Source: CAYMRB01 sp964392615
GTDB taxonomy: Bacteria; Planctomycetota; UBA8108
Assembly (NCBI GenBank): GCA_964392615.1
Contig: CAYMRB010000026.1
Location: 1 to 41,548 of the forward strand
Direction: 5' to 3'
Length of the DNA: 41,548 nt
The notes beneath the pieces are model-generated. The model worked only from the letters and a program-made list of their open reading frames with translations, was not told the DNA's origin and ran no database searches. Positions 25,243 through 34,472 of the stretch are shown here, in pieces. The first letter of the stretch is position 1, and each line of letters opens with the position of its first letter. The translations under genes and the position numbers were made by a program.

Positions 25243-25761
25243 ATGGCCATCAGCGGACGCCTCCAAGATCTCAGCTTCGCCGATCTGCTCGAGTTCATCG
25301 CCTCCGGCCGACGGGCCGGTATTCTCAGCGTCATCACCGGCGTGCAAACGGCGCGGCTCGTCTTCGTCGACGGTCGCCTCGTCTACGCGAGCTCCGACCA
25401 GCTGCCGCGGCTCGGTGCTTGCCTCGTCGAAAAGGACCTCGTTCTCGGCGATGACGTCGAGCAGGCCCTGCAGCTTCAGGTGCGCGGTGGGGGGAGGAAG
25501 CCGCTCGGTACGTTGCTTCTCGAGAATCACCTGATCAGCCGTGACGTCCTCGAGCAAGAGGTCGTCGAGCACATCCGGCGTGTCATCGCGTCCCTCGTCG
25601 GCTGGGAGGACGGGTCGTGGAACTTCGAGGTGCGGGAAGTGCCACCCGAGTACGTCGTGCCGGATGGCGGGCTCGACGCCTGCCAGATGCTCGATGACCT
25701 CACCGAGAACGACGTCGAGAGCGCGAACGAGTCCACTTTCGATCGGGAGCTGTGGCCCTGA
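25243..25761 (+). CDS. DUF4388 (PATAN-like) protein
   Basis: Predicted 172 aa. The N terminus GRLQDLSFADLLEFIASGRR followed by GILSVITGVQTARLVFVDGRLVYASS is the typical DUF4388/PATAN domain, found in bacterial signalling proteins and often linked to gliding, polarity or two-component systems. The C-terminal half (LGTLLLENHLISRDVLEQEV..., GSWNFEV) matches the usual helical continuation. It is cytosolic. The ATG at 25243 begins exactly at the domain; the in-frame extension upstream is non-coding in character. The gap from 25084 holds its promoter. It converges with the permease gene at 25777. Confidence 0.88.
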   Translation: MAISGRLQDLSFADLLEFIASGRRAGILSVITGVQTARLVFVDGRLVYASSDQLPRLGACLVEKDLVLGDDVEQALQLQVRGGGRKPLGTLLLENHLISRDVLEQEVVEHIRRVIASLVGWEDGSWNFEVREVPPEYVVPDGGLDACQMLDDLTENDVESANESTFDRELWP

Positions 25762-25776
25762 GCCGAGCGACGTCTT

Positions 25777-27618
25777 CTACGGGTCCCGGCTGCCGCGGAC
25801 CTCGAACACGACCGTCGCGAACGCCGCGAGCGCGGCGGTGACGATCAGATACCCGACGACGTGGACCGCGAAGATCGCGAACTCCTCGCTGCCTCCGTCG
25901 TTGTTCGTCAACTCGCCGGCGATCTGACCCGCGGCGATGAACGGGTGCGCCGCCTGGACGATGTCTTGCACGGCCTCGCTGCCGCCGACGATCGAGTCGA
26001 GGGCGACGAACGCCAAGGGGAGGCCGATGAGGATCGCGACGAGAATCGCGTAGGTCTTCAACAGCGCCGGCATGGTGCGCTTGGAGACGACCGATGCGAA
26101 CGTGCCGAGCGACGCCAGGAAGAGCTGCAGCACGCAAAGCTCGACGGCGCAGACGACGGCCGTCAAGACAGCCTTGTCGAGGTGCCACGCACTGTCGCTG
26201 CCCCAGAACCAACCGCCGGATCTCCCGCCGAGCGCGTAGATCGGCAGCGTGCAGAGGAACGCGCAGGGCACTCCGATTCCGGCCACGAACGACGCGGCGA
26301 ATTTGCCGCGGAGGAGGCGCGGCATGGGCAGCAGCGTGCCGCGCAGGAGGTCGATGTTGCCCATCTCGAACTCCCGCGTGACGCTCGTGGCGGCCGCGGC
26401 GGGCGAGAACAGGCACATCAGGACCATGGTGATCATCAGGCTGACGATCAGCATGAACGTGTTCAGCTCGGCGAGAGCGAGAAGAATCAAGAAGATCAAC
26501 AGCGGCGCCCAGAACATCAGCCAGCGGAACCAACGACGGCCGAAGTAGTCGGCGCGCAGCTCCTTGAGGAACATCGGATTCCGCGTCAACGGCGCCTCTT
26601 GTCTGCCGAGCGCGAGTAATGCCCGCACGAGCAGCGGGCGGCCGATCCGTCGAGGGCGAGTTGACGCTCTTCGCCGCATCAGGCGACGCTCTCGCCGCGT
26701 CGAGGTCGACGGGTCGGGCGTCTGGACCCTGCGCAGCATGTAGAGGACGTGGAGCGCCGACAGGATGCCGAGATAGCTGACGCTGATGACCGACGGCGAG
26801 ACGTTCGTGTTCTGCCACGCGAGGAAGCGGGTCGGCAAAACCTCGGCAGCGATCGCGTACCCGGGACAGACGGCGACCAGGTAGTAGAGCAGGTCCTCAA
26901 ACGTGAACGGCGCACTCCCGGTAAGGTCGCTTCCCGGCAGGATCACCGTATTCGGCTCGAGATCGCACGCGGCGACGAATACCGCGAACACCAGGCCGAG
27001 CAGCAGCATCAGCCCGATGTTCCAGAACGCGACCCAGAAGACGCCGCGGATCGCCGCGTGAGCCGTGCGACGCGCGCGCATCGAGACCGTCAGGCATACG
27101 ATGCCGGCGGTGACGATGGCTGCCGCGGTCACCCCGTAGCAGGCGACGATCGAGCTGAACCCGATGCCGCCGAGGAGGTACAGCACGCACACTCCGGGCA
27201 CCGACGCGGCGAGAAGAAGCAGCACGTAGCTCGTCGAGGCGAGGAGCTTCGACGTGACGATCGACAGCGGCGACAGCAGGGTCGAGTAAAGGAGCTCGTA
27301 CGTCGATCGTTCGCGCTCTCCCGAGATCGCCCCGGCCGTGAACGCCGGGATGATCAACAACGCCGCGCCGAGCTGAGTGATCGAAAAGGTGATGAACACC
27401 CAGATGTTGGCGATGTACGAGTTGATGCCGGGCCGTCCCCCGGACGGCCACGCCAGGAGCGGGATCGACATCGACAGCACGACGACGAGGATGAGCAGCC
27501 AGAACGCTCGGCGTGCCCGCAATAGAGCGATGAGCTCCCGCTTGATGAGCGCGGGCGCAACCATGCGGCCGGGCAAGCGGAAGATGCGTCGTAGCAAGCT
27601 CGTCAACCGTTCGGGCAC
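25777..27618 (-). CDS. ABC transporter permease, two-module (perm A)
   Basis: Predicted 613 aa with about 12 membrane helices in two similar halves. The first half has KRELIALLRARRAFWLL and ISGERERSTYELLYSTLLSP; the second has LKELRADYFGRRWFRWLMFW and VTREFEMGNIDLLRGTLLP. This is the ABC-2 export permease pattern, duplicated and fused. The likely start is a GTG at 27618 whose first base is the last base of the ATPase TAG stop; an ATG at 27564 is the alternative. It is the third gene of the GldG-like - ATPase - permease operon and likely forms the membrane channel for the ATPase. The cargo is not known. Confidence 0.9.
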   Translation of the reverse strand: MPERLTSLLRRIFRLPGRMVAPALIKRELIALLRARRAFWLLILVVVLSMSIPLLAWPSGGRPGINSYIANIWVFITFSITQLGAALLIIPAFTAGAISGERERSTYELLYSTLLSPLSIVTSKLLASTSYVLLLLAASVPGVCVLYLLGGIGFSSIVACYGVTAAAIVTAGIVCLTVSMRARRTAHAAIRGVFWVAFWNIGLMLLLGLVFAVFVAACDLEPNTVILPGSDLTGSAPFTFEDLLYYLVAVCPGYAIAAEVLPTRFLAWQNTNVSPSVISVSYLGILSALHVLYMLRRVQTPDPSTSTRRERRLMRRRASTRPRRIGRPLLVRALLALGRQEAPLTRNPMFLKELRADYFGRRWFRWLMFWAPLLIFLILLALAELNTFMLIVSLMITMVLMCLFSPAAAATSVTREFEMGNIDLLRGTLLPMPRLLRGKFAASFVAGIGVPCAFLCTLPIYALGGRSGGWFWGSDSAWHLDKAVLTAVVCAVELCVLQLFLASLGTFASVVSKRTMPALLKTYAILVAILIGLPLAFVALDSIVGGSEAVQDIVQAAHPFIAAGQIAGELTNNDGGSEEFAIFAVHVVGYLIVTAALAAFATVVFEVRGSRDP

Positions 27619-28634
27619 TACCTGAGCTCGCCTCGAGTCAACGTCATGAACGCGGTCTCGAGGTCGGCCAGCTCCTCCTGGAATCCGGTGAGGCGGATGC
27701 CTTCCCGCAGGACGCTCTCGAGCAGCGCGGCGATGTCCTCTTCCGTCGCGTCCACCGTGAGGCGGACCGTGCCACCGGTCGATTCGACGTCGCTGACCTC
27801 GGCGCGCTTGGCGAGGAATCGCTCGAGGAGGGGCGTTTGCGAGCCGTCCAGCAGCGTCAGCGTGAACTGGCGGTGCGTGCGCAGGCTGCCGAGGATCGCG
27901 TCGACGTCGCCGGCGGCGATGAGCTTGCCCGCCTCGATGATCCCGACCGTCGTGCAGATCGTCGACAGCTCGGTGAGGATGTGCGACGACACGAGAATCG
28001 TCTTGCCCATGCGCTGGAGCTCTTTGAGGAGCTCGCGGAACTCGATGCGCGCGCGCGGGTCGAGGCCCGACGCCGGCTCGTCGAGGATGAGCACGCGCGG
28101 GTTGTGCAGAAGCGTCTTCGCGAGGCACGCGCGCTGTTTCATGCCGCGCGAGAAGGCGCTGACCGGATCGTCGCGCTTGGGCCCCAGGTCCGTCAGCGAG
28201 AGAACGTCGTCGATTACGCCCTTGCGCTTGCGACGCGGGATGTAGTACGCCGCCGCGAAGAAGTCGAGGTACTCCCACAGGCTCATGTTGTCGTACACGC
28301 CGAACGCGTCCGGCATGTAGCCCACGAGCTCCTTGATGCGACGCGGCCGTCGCTTGACATCGACCCCGTGGATCTCCGCGCTGCCACTCGTCGGCCACAA
28401 GAGCGCCGCGAGGATGCGGATCGTCGTCGTCTTGCCGGCGCCATTCGGCCCGATGTAGCCGAAGATATCGCCTTCGCGGATCTCGAGGTCGAGCTGGTCG
28501 AGCGCCTTCTTGCCGTTGTACGACTTCGACAGACCGCTGGTGCGGACGACGATCTCCCGCGGGTCTTCGTCCTCGTGGGCCTCGCCGTTGGCGGAAGCCG
28601 GGCTCGTGTCGGGCTCGTCGTTCGGATGCGTCAT
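27618..28634 (-). CDS. ABC transporter ATP-binding protein
   Basis: Predicted 338 aa. Walker A is GPNGAGKTT, the signature is FSRGMKQR (a common variant of LSGGQ in ABC-2 exporters), Walker B is VLILDEPASGLDP and the switch His lies in VSSHIL. A C-terminal domain of about 100 residues (QFTLTLLDGSQTPLLERFL...) fits the CcmA/NatA-like export ATPases. An acidic 25-residue N-terminal tail is unusual. The ATG at 28634 lies 8 nt after the stop of the GldG-like gene, and its stop overlaps the permease GTG by one base. It is the only ATPase seen for the four related permeases in this locus. Confidence 0.95.
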   Translation of the reverse strand: MTHPNDEPDTSPASANGEAHEDEDPREIVVRTSGLSKSYNGKKALDQLDLEIREGDIFGYIGPNGAGKTTTIRILAALLWPTSGSAEIHGVDVKRRPRRIKELVGYMPDAFGVYDNMSLWEYLDFFAAAYYIPRRKRKGVIDDVLSLTDLGPKRDDPVSAFSRGMKQRACLAKTLLHNPRVLILDEPASGLDPRARIEFRELLKELQRMGKTILVSSHILTELSTICTTVGIIEAGKLIAAGDVDAILGSLRTHRQFTLTLLDGSQTPLLERFLAKRAEVSDVESTGGTVRLTVDATEEDIAALLESVLREGIRLTGFQEELADLETAFMTLTRGELR

Positions 28635-28642
28635 CTCGGCTC

Positions 28643-30832
28643 TTACCTCGGAATCTCGAGGACGAAGACCGTCCAGGCCTTGCGGCTGTCGATCTCGCGC
28701 GCGCCGGGGAAGATCGGTGCGCGCGACCACGCGACGAGGAAGCGAGGCTGGCGTTTCAGCAGGGCATCCCCCGGACGCTTCGTCGCCTCCATGTCGGTGC
28801 CTCCTCCCCAGGACGTGGCCGCCAAGTCGTACTCGCTGTCGTCCGGCTGCGCGATCGACCACAACACGCGATGGATCACGTCGTGTCCGATCGAGTCGCT
28901 CGGCAACCCTTCGGTCGACGAGACCGCCTCGGTCTCCGCGCCGTCGTCAAACCAGACTTCGTTCGACTCCTCCCGGGGCGATGTGGCGAGCTCGATCGTG
29001 CTTCCCTGGAACAGGATCTTCGGTCTCACCTCTCCCTCCGACAGGACCTTGGCCTCGCCGCCCTCGAGGGTGCCGACCGACTTCGCCTTGAGACCCTGGA
29101 CGACCAGAAGGTGCAGCGGCGCGTCGGAGCGGTTCTCGACTCGCGCGAACTCGTTCGGCTCGTCGGAGGCCGTCAGCTCGACGAGGTCGCCTACGTCGTG
29201 TCGATAGTCGAAACGGAAATACCGCGGACCGTTCGGGAACAGCGTCACCGGAGGCAGCGACAGATCGCCGGTCTGGGGATCGACCGCGGTCTCGGTGGAC
29301 GGAAGGTGAATCACCTCGTCGCTCTCGAACGGCTTCGACGCCCTCTGCCGGCCGCGCAGCGGTTGAGCGATCGACGCGGTCTCGCCGGCGTGTCGGTCCT
29401 CGAGGCCCGCTTCGACACCACGCAAGCGCGGCGAAATCAAGCCGACGAGACTCGTCGCGCGGCCGGTCTGACCGTCGGGATGCAAGCGGACGACGCTGAT
29501 CTCCTCGACCTCCGGTCCGTCGATCGCCGCGAGCAGACCGAAGAAGTAGATGCTCGCCGTAGCGAGAATTGAAGCGGCGAGGATCCAGACGAACGTCCAC
29601 TCCCTCCGGCCGATCTTCTTGAACACGAAGCCCGGGAGGAAGAACCCGAGCAGGAGGTAGACCAGGACGCCGAGGAAGATGGCTCCGCCGCTCGGAATCC
29701 GGAAGCCGGTCATCGCGAAGAGCGAGCTCGCCGCGCCGCGTTCGATCGCGCGCAGGGCGGCGTTCGCGTTGCCGCCGAACGAGAGGGCGCGGGCGACCTC
29801 CGGCAGAAGCAGCGCGTACAGTTGCTGGCATTCTGTTTCGGGCGGCAAGCGGCGTCCGGTCGGCGTGAACGTGAACGTCACGAGGCGGCCGGCACCGCGT
29901 CGGGCGGTGATCTTCGTACCGTCGTCGTCGATGGTCGCCCCGATGTCCGGGCTCAGCTCGCGATAGAAGAACGTGTCGGCGGTCGCGCCGAACAACTGGC
30001 GAAAGCGCGCCGGCATCGCCGCGCCGACAGCGCCCGCCTTGACGCGCAGCAGCCGGCGGAGCTCCTCGGCGCCGTCGCCGGTCCAGCCCTCGCTCGGAAA
30101 CGCGAGGAGCGTGCCGCCGCGGCTTACCCACTCCTCGAGCGCACGGATGGCGCGCGGCGGGGCGTTCGCGAGATCGGTGCGATAGAGGACGACCACGCTA
30201 CAAGACTCGTAGGCGAGCGAGCTGGTCGGCAACTCTTCGGGCAGGGCCTGGCGCGCGGTCGCCGCGAGACGATCGCTGATACCATCGTCCGTCGACGACT
30301 TGGAGAAACGTCCCTCGATCGCGCGCAGCAGCGATTCGACCGCCGGCACCTTGTCGCCGACGAACAGGAAACGCGTGAACGCATCCTTCGGCGTCGCGAG
30401 ATCGTGGCGGGACCGCGCAAAGTATCCGCGGCCCTCGAACCGCACGGTGACGGCCTCCCAGTCCTCGTAGCGCGCGGGGATCTCGATCGACCGTCGCGTT
30501 CCCTGGGGAATCTCGATGTCGCGGGCGTACGAGACCGCTGTCGGGGTCGGAAGGCCGGAGCCCGGATCGCTCGCGAGCCCCTGAAGGCGCACGCGACCGC
30601 GGAAGTCGGCGCCCTGATTCTGGGCGTCGATGCGCACGACGGTCCACTGCTGATCGTCGATCACACCGCCGACGCCGAGTTGCACCTGCACGTTCTGGAT
30701 CAGCGGCTGCGCCGTGCTGCTTTTCCGGCACGATGCGCCGAGCGAGGCGAGGACGCAAGCGATGGCCACGGCGGTCCAGCGGCATCGCCGTAGGGTCTCG
30801 AGCTCGGATCGTCGGGGTGCTCCGCTGCCCAT
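28643..30832 (-). CDS. GldG-like lipoprotein of ABC export system
   Basis: Predicted 729 aa. A lipoprotein signal (VLASLGASC, Cys35) is followed by an extracytoplasmic domain. It contains a class-I glutamine-amidotransferase-like segment (VVLYRTDLANAPPRAIRALE with GGTLLAFPSEGW) and a beta-rich part. Two membrane helices follow (GAIFLGVLVYLLLGFFLPGF and WILAASILATASIYFFGLL), then a second beta-rich domain. GldG/DUF4350-like partners of ABC-2 exporters share this arrangement. The ATG at 30832 lies close behind TACAAT (minus strand 30847-30842). The frame upstream of it has no signal sequence. It is the first gene of the minus-strand operon and is divergent from the frameshifted gene. The role in transport is unknown. 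Confidence 0.85.
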   Translation of the reverse strand: MGSGAPRRSELETLRRCRWTAVAIACVLASLGASCRKSSTAQPLIQNVQVQLGVGGVIDDQQWTVVRIDAQNQGADFRGRVRLQGLASDPGSGLPTPTAVSYARDIEIPQGTRRSIEIPARYEDWEAVTVRFEGRGYFARSRHDLATPKDAFTRFLFVGDKVPAVESLLRAIEGRFSKSSTDDGISDRLAATARQALPEELPTSSLAYESCSVVVLYRTDLANAPPRAIRALEEWVSRGGTLLAFPSEGWTGDGAEELRRLLRVKAGAVGAAMPARFRQLFGATADTFFYRELSPDIGATIDDDGTKITARRGAGRLVTFTFTPTGRRLPPETECQQLYALLLPEVARALSFGGNANAALRAIERGAASSLFAMTGFRIPSGGAIFLGVLVYLLLGFFLPGFVFKKIGRREWTFVWILAASILATASIYFFGLLAAIDGPEVEEISVVRLHPDGQTGRATSLVGLISPRLRGVEAGLEDRHAGETASIAQPLRGRQRASKPFESDEVIHLPSTETAVDPQTGDLSLPPVTLFPNGPRYFRFDYRHDVGDLVELTASDEPNEFARVENRSDAPLHLLVVQGLKAKSVGTLEGGEAKVLSEGEVRPKILFQGSTIELATSPREESNEVWFDDGAETEAVSSTEGLPSDSIGHDVIHRVLWSIAQPDDSEYDLAATSWGGGTDMEATKRPGDALLKRQPRFLVAWSRAPIFPGAREIDSRKAWTVFVLEIPR

Positions 30833-30841
30833 CACGGCCGC

Positions 30842-30847
30842 ATTGTA
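30842..30847 (-). promoter_or_regulatory. Possible -10 (TACAAT) for the GldG-like operon
   Basis: On the minus strand TACAAT lies 9 nt before the ATG, implying an almost leaderless transcript if used. No clear -35 is visible. The divergent region 30833-31047 also holds a TATACT for the plus-strand gene. Confidence 0.3.
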
Positions 30848-30953
30848 CGGTCGGTTCGTGGTCGATGGTAGCAGCTGTTCCGGGCGCGGTGCTTCCGTTC
30901 CGGGATCGCCGGGCTGATAACCCGCAACTGAGGCCGCGGAAGGACGCACGGGC

Positions 30954-30959
30954 TATACT
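30954..30959 (+). promoter_or_regulatory. Possible -10 (TATACT) for the gene at 31048
   Basis: GGCTATACTT lies 88 nt before the start of the frameshifted exported protein. It is the clearest TATACT-type hexamer on the plus strand in this window. Confidence 0.4.
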
Positions 30960-31047
30960 TCTCGCGAGTCGCGGGGGGCACGCCGAGCCTCTCGGCGTCC
31001 GGGTGGTAGGGCAGTTGGAAATCGGCAAACGAACGGAGGAGAGAGTC

Positions 31048-32723
31048 ATGCAGGTCCGTCCACTCCTGGCGGCGTCCCTGTTGTGTTGCACGCTGTGGAC
31101 GACGACCATGGCGCAGGATGCGACCCGTCGTCGGCGCACCGCGTCGACGGGCAACGTCTCGCGGCCGATGGCGGTCGTCTCCGTCGCGGGGTTCGATGTG
31201 CTGCGGCGCAAGATCGACTACCTCGCGGGACTCTCCGAGTCGCCACGGGCGAAGCTGTCGATCGACGACATGCTGGCAGCGCTGACCGGCGGCCAGCGGA
31301 GCCTTCCGGGCCTCGACGGCGGGCGTCGGATCGGCGTGATCTTCCCCGACGTGAACGCGACCCCGCCGCGGGTTCTGGCATTCGTCCCCGTGACCGACGG
31401 TCAGCTGTTCCTGCGATTCATCGGGTCGATCGCGCCGATGCGTCCCGGGCCGACCCCGGATATCTTCCAGCTCGCGACGCCGATGCCGCTCTTCGTGCGC
31501 GTGTCCGGCGGTTGGTGCTGGGTCGCGACGTCGTTCGCGGACATCCAGGGGAGCCTTCCCGCCCCGCGCGGGCTGCTCCGCGGCGCCGCGGGCCGCAACG
31601 ACATCGGGGTGAGCTTCGACATCGAAGCGCTGCCGCGCGAGCTGCGCGAGCAGTTCGTGCAATCGCAGATCCAGACGACACGGCGCTCGCTTCGCGGCGC
31701 GCTGGGGCGGAACCCGCTCACCAGCGCGTTCGAGAAAACGTGGCTGCAGTTCGTCGAGCAGATGTGGCGCGTGTACCTCGACGGCTGCAGTTCGGTGGCG
31801 TTCGGAGTCGAGATCTCGGACAGCCGGCGACGCGCCGCGTTCGAGTGCGAGGTCGAGGCGCGACCCGGAAGTCAGCTCGCGGAGCTTTTCCGAAACTACG
31901 GTAGCCGGCCCGGGCGCTTCGCGTCGCTGGGGAGGCTCGGTCAGGCACTCGCGGCGAGCTCGAGCTTCCCGCTGCCGCCGGAGCAGCGACAGGCGTTCGC
32001 GGCGGCCGTCTGCGATCGCTCGGTCGTTCGGGTAATGCCAAGCCGTCGGAGGAGGACGCGCTGTTTGGCGAGTTCTGCGACATCCTCGACGAGAACGTCC
32101 GAGTCGGGCACCTCGACGTCGGCGGCGTCTGCGACGTCGATCGCAGCGGTCGATTGTCGTTCGCCGGCGGCCTGACGTTCGCCCGGGCGCGCGATATGGA
32201 GCGCGTCGTGCTCCGCGTCCTGAAGAAGTTCGTGACGCCCCAGAGCGGCATCGAAGTGAAGCTCAACGCGGCGCGCGTCGGCAGCCTGAACGCGCACCGC
32301 ATCAGCTCCGCCACTCCGGGCGCCGAGATGCGCGAAGTCTTCGGTCCGCGGATCGACGTGTGGTTCACATTCGGTCGCGAGACCGTCCTCGTCGGCTGCG
32401 GCGCGAGCGGACCGGCAAGCGATGCGCTGCTCAAGAGCGTCGTGCGCGCGACCTCGCGCCCCGCGCTCGGCAGCTCGAACAGCGAGTTCTTCGCGTTGCG
32501 CATGCAGCTGGCGCGATTCGCCGAGCTGGCGCGAAAGAGCTCGACGAGCGCCGCGAGTGTACGCGAGTTCGTGGCCGCTCTCGGGCGGCGCGATGGCGTC
32601 ACGGTGTCCGGCTCCACTCGCGGACGCAGCGTCCGCATGCGTTTCGAGGTCGAAGAGGGCGTGCTGCGGGCGCTCGCGCGCGGCATCGAGAAATCGGCCG
32701 CGAGCGCGATGATCCCCCGCTGA
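31048..32723 (+). pseudogene. Exported protein of unknown function, split by a frameshift
   Basis: The gene starts at ATG 31048 with GGAGG upstream and a signal peptide (MQVRPLL...TTMAQ). The first frame reads a structured protein up to about AAVCDRSVVR near 32030, then degrades into Arg/Ser-rich sequence ending at 32175. From 32031 the frame shifted by one base reads GNAKPSEEDALFGEFCDILD and continues coherently to the stop at 32723. Restoring one G in CGGGT (32029-32033) would join the two halves into one protein of about 558 aa. Hence it is either a real frameshift mutation or a sequencing/assembly slip. No slippery heptamer for programmed frameshifting is seen. The two halves share style (VVSVAGFDVL..., FGRETVLVGCG) with beta-rich exported planctomycete proteins; the family is not recognised. 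Confidence 0.8.
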
Positions 32724-32790
32724 CGGGCACTCCGGCTCCGGCGGCCTCGCGTATCGCATCGACCGCGCTGGACGGCTATTCTGAACGCAC

Positions 32791-34392
32791 GTGACAGACG
32801 TGCACTCGCGCGCTCGGGGCGATATGCGTTCAGCCGGAAGCCCTCGGAACCTCTGGAGCTTCAGGAACATCGCGACGACGGTCGGCCCCGTCGTGTCGCG
32901 CGAGGTCGTGTCCCACCTGCGGACGCGGCGCGCGTTCTGGCTCGTGGTCGGCACGACGGCGTGCGCCGCGATCGTTCCGATCGTCGCATGGAGCACGGTC
33001 GCACCCATCGGTCCGCGCGACGCGCTCATCGCGGTCTTCTGGACGATGCTGAGCGCGATCGTCGCGATCGCGCCGAGCGTGTCGGCTGCCGCGATCGCGG
33101 GCGAGCGGGAAGCGGGCACGTGGGATCTCGTCCGCGCGACGCCGGCGTGGCGGTGGGTCTTGCTGTCGAAGCTCGTCGCCGCGGTCGTCTACTGGATCGT
33201 CTTGCTCGTCGCGTCGATTCCGGTCGTCGCGGTCTTCTTCCTGGCCGGCGGCGTCGAGTTCGACGCGATCATCCGGGCGTACGCGATCGTCGGGGCGACG
33301 GCCGTTTTCGCGACCCTCATCACGTGGATCGCGTCGGCGTACGCACCCACGACGTCGGGAGCTATCCTCGTCGCGACGCCCATGCTCGTCGCGTATCTGG
33401 TCGTGTCGGGAGGCTCCTCCTACCGGCTCGTCATGAACGTGCTGCGCTCGGAATCTTCGGTGCAAGCTCTGTCCGTTCCCGCCGCGCTCGAGCTCGCCCC
33501 GATCGCGCTCCTCGTGTGCTGGGGCGCATCGGCCTTCGTGTTCGCGCGCCGCCGGCGCCATGCGGTCCGGGCGCCGTCACGAGCGTTCTTCACGCGGCGG
33601 CTCCTCGGCATCGGCGCGTGGCAGGGCCGTCCTTTCGGTGGCCCGATTCTGCGTCGCGAGCTGCGGTACGGACTCGTCGGTCGATCGATGTTCCGGCGTG
33701 CCGTGTTCTGGCCCTCGTTGATCGTCATGGCGATCGTCGCGTGGACGGCGGCCTACGATCCACAGACCGCCGCGCTGTGGGTCATCGGTATCACGATGGT
33801 GTCGTTGACGCTGCTCGTGCCCGCCGTCGGCACGGTCTCGATCATCCGCGAGCGCGAGCGCAACACGCTCGATCTCCTCAGGACGTCGGCTCTGCGGATT
33901 CACGGCGTGTTCTGGGCCAAGTTCCTGGTCGGGCCGTGCGGCGCGATCGGGCTCCTCGCCGCGTGCGCCATCGTGCTCGCCGTCCTGCTGGTCAGCGGGG
34001 CACAACAGAGCTATCGGAGCCCCGGGCACGGGTGGATCTGGGTCGAGGTCGTGCTGGTCGGGCCGCTCATGCTGTGGTTCGTCTCGGCCGTGGCGGCGTT
34101 CTGGGCGTGGACGGCGCGACGGATGGTCTCGGCGTTCGTGGGCGTCTACGCGACGCTGGCCGCGTTCTACATCGGCCTACCGGTCCTCTTCGGCCTCGCG
34201 CGGTCTGCCCATGTAGCGGTGGCGGCGAATCCGTTCGCCACCGTGCTGGCGTGCGAGTTGGGCGGCATGAGATCGGACAGCGTAGCGGCCCTGGTGCTCC
34301 ACGTGGTCGGCTATGCGTTCGCTGCCGGTCTCGCCACCGCAGCCGCCCAGAGCCGCGCGCGGTCCGCGTGGCGCGGCAGGCCCCAGTTCTGA
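32791..34392 (+). CDS. ABC transporter permease, two-module (perm B)
   Basis: Predicted 533 aa from GTG 32791, with about 12 membrane helices. The N-terminal half has SREVVSHLRTRRAFWLV and AAIAGEREAGTWDLVRATPAW; the C-terminal half has LRRELRYGLVGRSMFRRAVFW and SIIRERERNTLDLLRTSAL. This is the same duplicated ABC-2 design as perm A, C and D. A TATTCT in GGCTATTCT lies 8 nt before the GTG, which would give a near-leaderless transcript; an ATG at 32824 is an alternative start. No ATPase gene accompanies it on this strand. It may use the ATPase encoded at 27618-28634. Confidence 0.88.
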   Translation: MTDVHSRARGDMRSAGSPRNLWSFRNIATTVGPVVSREVVSHLRTRRAFWLVVGTTACAAIVPIVAWSTVAPIGPRDALIAVFWTMLSAIVAIAPSVSAAAIAGEREAGTWDLVRATPAWRWVLLSKLVAAVVYWIVLLVASIPVVAVFFLAGGVEFDAIIRAYAIVGATAVFATLITWIASAYAPTTSGAILVATPMLVAYLVVSGGSSYRLVMNVLRSESSVQALSVPAALELAPIALLVCWGASAFVFARRRRHAVRAPSRAFFTRRLLGIGAWQGRPFGGPILRRELRYGLVGRSMFRRAVFWPSLIVMAIVAWTAAYDPQTAALWVIGITMVSLTLLVPAVGTVSIIRERERNTLDLLRTSALRIHGVFWAKFLVGPCGAIGLLAACAIVLAVLLVSGAQQSYRSPGHGWIWVEVVLVGPLMLWFVSAVAAFWAWTARRMVSAFVGVYATLAAFYIGLPVLFGLARSAHVAVAANPFATVLACELGGMRSDSVAALVLHVVGYAFAAGLATAAAQSRARSAWRGRPQF

Positions 34393-34472
34393 TTCACAGT
34401 CTCGATCCGGTTGCAACCGGGGGCGAGAATCCGTAGCATGGCGTTGTCCGGGTGGCAGAAAGGACGCGGACG

